Below are positions 61,380-64,000 of a stretch of DNA of 64,000 nt, in pieces (within the stretch, counting starts at the first letter, position 1; every line of letters starts with the position of its first letter). The translations under genes were made by a program, and so were the position numbers. The stretch lies in NCBI GenBank assembly GCA_028876495.1, contig JAGWRO010000018.1:1-64000 (forward strand). The letters are read 5' to 3'. The notes under the pieces were generated by a model, which was given only the letters and a program-made list of their open reading frames with translations, ran no database searches and was not told the origin of the DNA. The DNA comes from Bacteroidota bacterium (lineage in GTDB: Bacteria; Bacteroidota; Bacteroidia; Chitinophagales; Chitinophagaceae).

Positions 61380-62138
61380 ATGCAAAAAGGAACGATTTTT
61401 TTTACGCTTAATTTACTGATCGTTCTTATTTTGTTTTCTGCAATTCACGTTCCCTTTATCAGGCAAAAAAATCATTTTAATTTTTATAAAAAGCAAAGCC
61501 AAAATCATGCACCGGTAGTAAAGATACTTTCCCCAAAAAACAATACTGCTTTCCGGTGGAACAGCGAGGTTCCTTACGAGATAAGTGTTTCAGACAGGGA
61601 AGACGGAGAGTCTAAATACCAGGAGATCAATCCTAAAGAAGTTTTTTTAGAAATAAAATATGTGAACGATACTGCTAAAACATTAGCATTAATTAAAAAA
61701 AATAATGCAACAGATCCGGCAGGACTTTCTATTCTAAAAACTTCAAACTGCATGAATTGCCATGCATTTAAAAGCAAATTGATCGGACCTTCATTTTATG
61801 AAATAATACATAGATATAAGCCTTTTGCAAAAACAGAAGATACATTGGTAACCCACATTCTGAACGGCTCAAAAGGAAGATGGGGAAATGTTCAAATGCC
61901 TTCCAATACCAAACTAAATGTATCAGAAGCTAAAAAAGTTATCAGTTGGCTTTTTAAAAATGCAGCGGATTCAACAGTAAATTATTTAGCCGGAACAGAA
62001 GGATCTTTCAGGCTAAACTCGCCGGCCGATTCTTTAAAAAATGTTATCCTTATCGCCAGTTATACCGATCATGGTGTAAAAGATCAGCCCCATCAAAATA
62101 TGAAAGGAGAAGACCTGATAATCCTTCACGGAAAATGA
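61380..62138 (+). CDS. Membrane-anchored c-type cytochrome
   Basis: A 252-residue protein with an N-terminal membrane helix (residues 7-24), a beta-rich segment (APVVKILSPKNNTAFRWN ... VFLEIKYV) and a cytochrome c domain at about 118-195. The heme motif is C124-MN-C127-H128, with a candidate axial Met in VQMPSNTKLNVSEAK. The C-terminal segment looks like a small carbohydrate-binding-like fold (GSFRLNSPADSLKNVILIASYTDHG). The layout resembles cytochrome parts of large sugar dehydrogenase proteins, but here it stands alone. It is likely cotranscribed with the FAD protein. Confidence 0.85.
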   Translation: MQKGTIFFTLNLLIVLILFSAIHVPFIRQKNHFNFYKKQSQNHAPVVKILSPKNNTAFRWNSEVPYEISVSDREDGESKYQEINPKEVFLEIKYVNDTAKTLALIKKNNATDPAGLSILKTSNCMNCHAFKSKLIGPSFYEIIHRYKPFAKTEDTLVTHILNGSKGRWGNVQMPSNTKLNVSEAKKVISWLFKNAADSTVNYLAGTEGSFRLNSPADSLKNVILIASYTDHGVKDQPHQNMKGEDLIILHGK

Positions 62139-62219
62139 GGTCAAAACATTAAAATGCATTTGCAATTACCCATAACCGCTATAATACGCTTACAAAGTAA
62201 TCCGGCTGTTTTGTTTTCA

Positions 62220-62474
62220 TCAATACTGGTTGTACTGATCGTGGCCATGTTGCTTAACTAATTTATTATAGATCCCGAAAAGTAAAAAAGGGGCTGCCCA
62301 CTGGCCAAAAAATAAACTTTTGTTTTTACTACCGGCTATTTTAAAACCTGCAGAAACGGCCATGGATCCTATAGCTGCCCATAAGAAAACATCTGAAGGG
62401 ATTTTAGCAGTTTCACTTTCAATTCTTTTTGCAAGCCGGCCTTCGCGGAGTTCGGGGTTAATTAATTGTTCCAT
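62220..62474 (-). CDS. Small membrane protein, unknown function
   Basis: An 84-residue protein with two hydrophobic segments, at about 29-46 (VFLWAAIGSMAVSAGFKIAG) and 55-72 (FFGQWAAPFLLFGIYNKLV). The N terminus is charged and the C terminus is polar with His and Gln. No family is recognised. It stands alone on the minus strand, with the cytochrome gene ending 81 bp away and the DUF1080 gene starting 224 bp beyond. Start and size are natural for a real gene. Confidence 0.6.
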   Translation of the reverse strand: MEQLINPELREGRLAKRIESETAKIPSDVFLWAAIGSMAVSAGFKIAGSKNKSLFFGQWAAPFLLFGIYNKLVKQHGHDQYNQY

Positions 62475-62698
62475 AAATGGTGTTTTATTTTTTGCATAAC
62501 AAACTCAAATTTCATGCCCCGAAAGGAATTCTTTTTTTCTTTTTGCAAATAATTTTACATTTGATTTACGTAAAAGCTTGGTGGGGAAAATTTATATCTG
62601 CTTTGGAAATACGTTTTTTCTTCCAGTAAATCCATTATCTGTCACATTTAAAACGAGCTTTTACAAAGTTATTAATGCTCACTTAAAAAACGAAAAAC

Positions 62699-63478
62699 AT
62701 GCCTAAAAAAATCATTCCTGTTTTAACTGCTTTTGCAGTTCTTTTTTTATTTTTCTCTTATCAAAAAGTTTTTGCCCAGCAAGAAAACACGTTAACAGCC
62801 CAGGAAAAGACAGATGGCTGGCAGCTACTTTTTAATGGTAAAGATCTTAGTGGCTGGCATTCTTATTTGGAAAAAGAACCGGGAAAAGCATGGCAGGTTC
62901 ACGATGGGGCTATTGTGCTTGACAAAAATTCAAAAAGTGTTTATAAAGATTTTGCGGATTTGGTAACTAACGATGAATATGAAAATTTCGATCTTAAATT
63001 GGAATGGAAAATGGAACCGTGCGCCAACAGCGGCGTTATGTTTTATGTGAATGAATCCCCCCAATATAAAAATACTTATGAAACAGGCCCGGAAATGCAA
63101 ATTACCGATTTGTCCTGCCTTTATACTTCTAACCATAGCGAGATTAGCGATAGCCGGATCAACATGCATCGGGCCGGCGATCTGTATGACCTGGTTCCTG
63201 CGGATACAGAATGGGTGAAACCTGCCCCGGAATGGAATACCTATGAGATTATTGCGAACAATGGTCATGTGCAATTTTTTCAAAACGGGCATAAGGTGGT
63301 TGATACCCGTTTCTGGGATTATCAATGGTGGAAAAAAATTTCCCGTACCAAGTTTCACCAATGGAAAGATTTTGGAACCTTTAGGAAAGGCCATATTTCT
63401 ATACAAGGTACAGAGGATGGTAAATTATGGTTCCGCAACATCAAAATAAAGAAATTCAGATTTGGTCCTTCCAGCTAA
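62699..63478 (+). CDS. DUF1080 (3-keto-disaccharide hydrolase) family secreted protein
   Basis: A 259-residue protein with a signal peptide (residues 1-26, ending VFAQQ) and a DUF1080 domain: GWQLLFNGKDLSGWHSY, NFDLKLEWKMEPCANSGVMFYV and WNTYEIIANNGHVQFFQNGHKVVD, a concanavalin-like sandwich. Members of the family include 3-keto-glycoside hydrolases, and others may bind sugar. The substrate is not known. It lies 76 bp ahead of a Gfo/Idh/MocA oxidoreductase gene on the same strand, a common pairing in 3-keto sugar metabolism. Confidence 0.9.
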   Translation: MPKKIIPVLTAFAVLFLFFSYQKVFAQQENTLTAQEKTDGWQLLFNGKDLSGWHSYLEKEPGKAWQVHDGAIVLDKNSKSVYKDFADLVTNDEYENFDLKLEWKMEPCANSGVMFYVNESPQYKNTYETGPEMQITDLSCLYTSNHSEISDSRINMHRAGDLYDLVPADTEWVKPAPEWNTYEIIANNGHVQFFQNGHKVVDTRFWDYQWWKKISRTKFHQWKDFGTFRKGHISIQGTEDGKLWFRNIKIKKFRFGPSS

Positions 63479-63554
63479 ATTTTATTATTCAGTTTTTAAG
63501 CAAGCTGGTTAAACTTACAAAGTTGTCTTCGTTAATTCTAAAATTTAAATTGTT

Positions 63555-64000
63555 ATGAAAAAAAATATGGGGAGGCGGGAGTTTATAAAAGATACGGCTT
63601 TGACTGCCGCAGCATTTTCTATTGTACCGAGTCATGTATTAGGCGGGAAGCGGCATGTAGCTCCAAGTGATAAATTATATATTGCCTGCGTGGGATGTGG
63701 CGGTGAAGCGCAAAATGATATTGAGCATTATGCTTATGCGCCAAAGAAAAATGCTGTCATTGCTTTTCTTTGTGATGTTGATGATGTAAGATCTGCTGAA
63801 ACGCGCAAGAATTTTCCTAAAGCTCCCTATTATCATGATTGGAGGGAAATGTTCGATAAGGAACACAAAAATTTTGATGCGGTTACTGTGGCTATTCCTG
63901 ATCATAATCATGCAATTGTTGGTCTTAATGCCATGCAATTAAATAAGCATTTATACCTGCAAAAACCCTTAACCCATGATATTTATGAAGCTCGTGTGCT
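63555..64000 (+). CDS. Gfo/Idh/MocA family oxidoreductase, Tat-type signal, partial
   Basis: The open frame starts at the ATG at 63555 and runs through the window end, so only the first 148 residues are seen. A twin-arginine signal (MGRREFIKDTALTAAAFSIV) is followed by the NAD(P)-binding start LYIACVGCGGEAQNDI and, near residue 115-120, VTVAIPDHNHAIVGLNAM. LQKPLTHDIYEA is the standard family motif (the usual EKPL is QKPL here). It would oxidise or reduce a sugar or sugar derivative. Likely cotranscribed with DUF1080. The 3' end is missing. Confidence 0.9.
   Translation, partial: MKKNMGRREFIKDTALTAAAFSIVPSHVLGGKRHVAPSDKLYIACVGCGGEAQNDIEHYAYAPKKNAVIAFLCDVDDVRSAETRKNFPKAPYYHDWREMFDKEHKNFDAVTVAIPDHNHAIVGLNAMQLNKHLYLQKPLTHDIYEARV

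Overview
The window reads as a chromosomal segment of a low-GC Bacteroidota bacterium, most likely from the Chitinophagaceae or a near relative. The signs are a primary sigma factor without region 1.1, promoters with the Bacteroidota -7 box TAnnTTTG, a SusC/SusD pair with a hybrid two-component regulator, a PUR-domain (DUF3276) protein, a GxxExxY protein and many lipoproteins. Assignments rest on reading the sequence and on family knowledge; no database search was run.

Layout. 1-1060 is a repeat-rich cassette: a GxxExxY gene lies between copies of a CACAAAG-type repeat, direct upstream and partly inverted downstream. 1059-26600 is mostly housekeeping: an ABC exporter, PUR-domain protein, glucose-6-phosphate isomerase, threonine aldolase, RpoD, small lipoproteins, a cold-shock-domain protein, MsrA, a PAS protein, a fatty acid desaturase, a peptide-binding lipoprotein, an M1 peptidase, a flippase, ArgS, MurQ, an MG2-plus-plug envelope protein, a glycosyltransferase, a queuosine-precursor transporter, and a Nudix/DapF/nucleoside phosphorylase operon. 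tRNA-Cys follows at 26722.

27330-47895 is a polysaccharide utilization locus on the minus strand. In transcription order it has a hybrid two-component regulator, GH31 with a PA14 insert, SusC, SusD, a lipoprotein in the glycan-binding position, BACON-GH5, a short truncated secreted ORF, GH39, GH42 and GH29. The set fits fucosylated, galactosylated xyloglucan: GH5 would cut the backbone, GH31 would remove xylose, GH42 galactose and GH29 fucose. A pair of 12-bp direct repeats 22 bp apart in front of GH31 is a candidate regulator site. The locus is bounded on one side by tRNA-Cys and a frameshifted TetR remnant that keeps its operator-like palindrome. On the other side is a decayed tyrosine recombinase, which suggests past acquisition as an island.

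48433-51628 carries panD and an outer-membrane receptor with a TTG start. 51898-59695 is a compact plus-strand operon for molybdate uptake and molybdenum cofactor synthesis: mocA-like gene, modABC, moaA, moeA, moaD, a moeB-rhodanese gene, moaE and a moaC-moaB fusion. No molybdoenzyme is seen nearby. After it come a signal-bearing FAD amine-oxidase-like protein, a membrane-anchored cytochrome c, a small membrane protein, a DUF1080 protein and the start of a Gfo/Idh/MocA oxidoreductase cut by the window end.

Two findings stand out as possibly undescribed. One is a hairpin-bearing interspersed repeat (three copies, near 3020, 15000 and 51740) with gacaatttgaaatg ends. The other is the GxxExxY repeat cassette.
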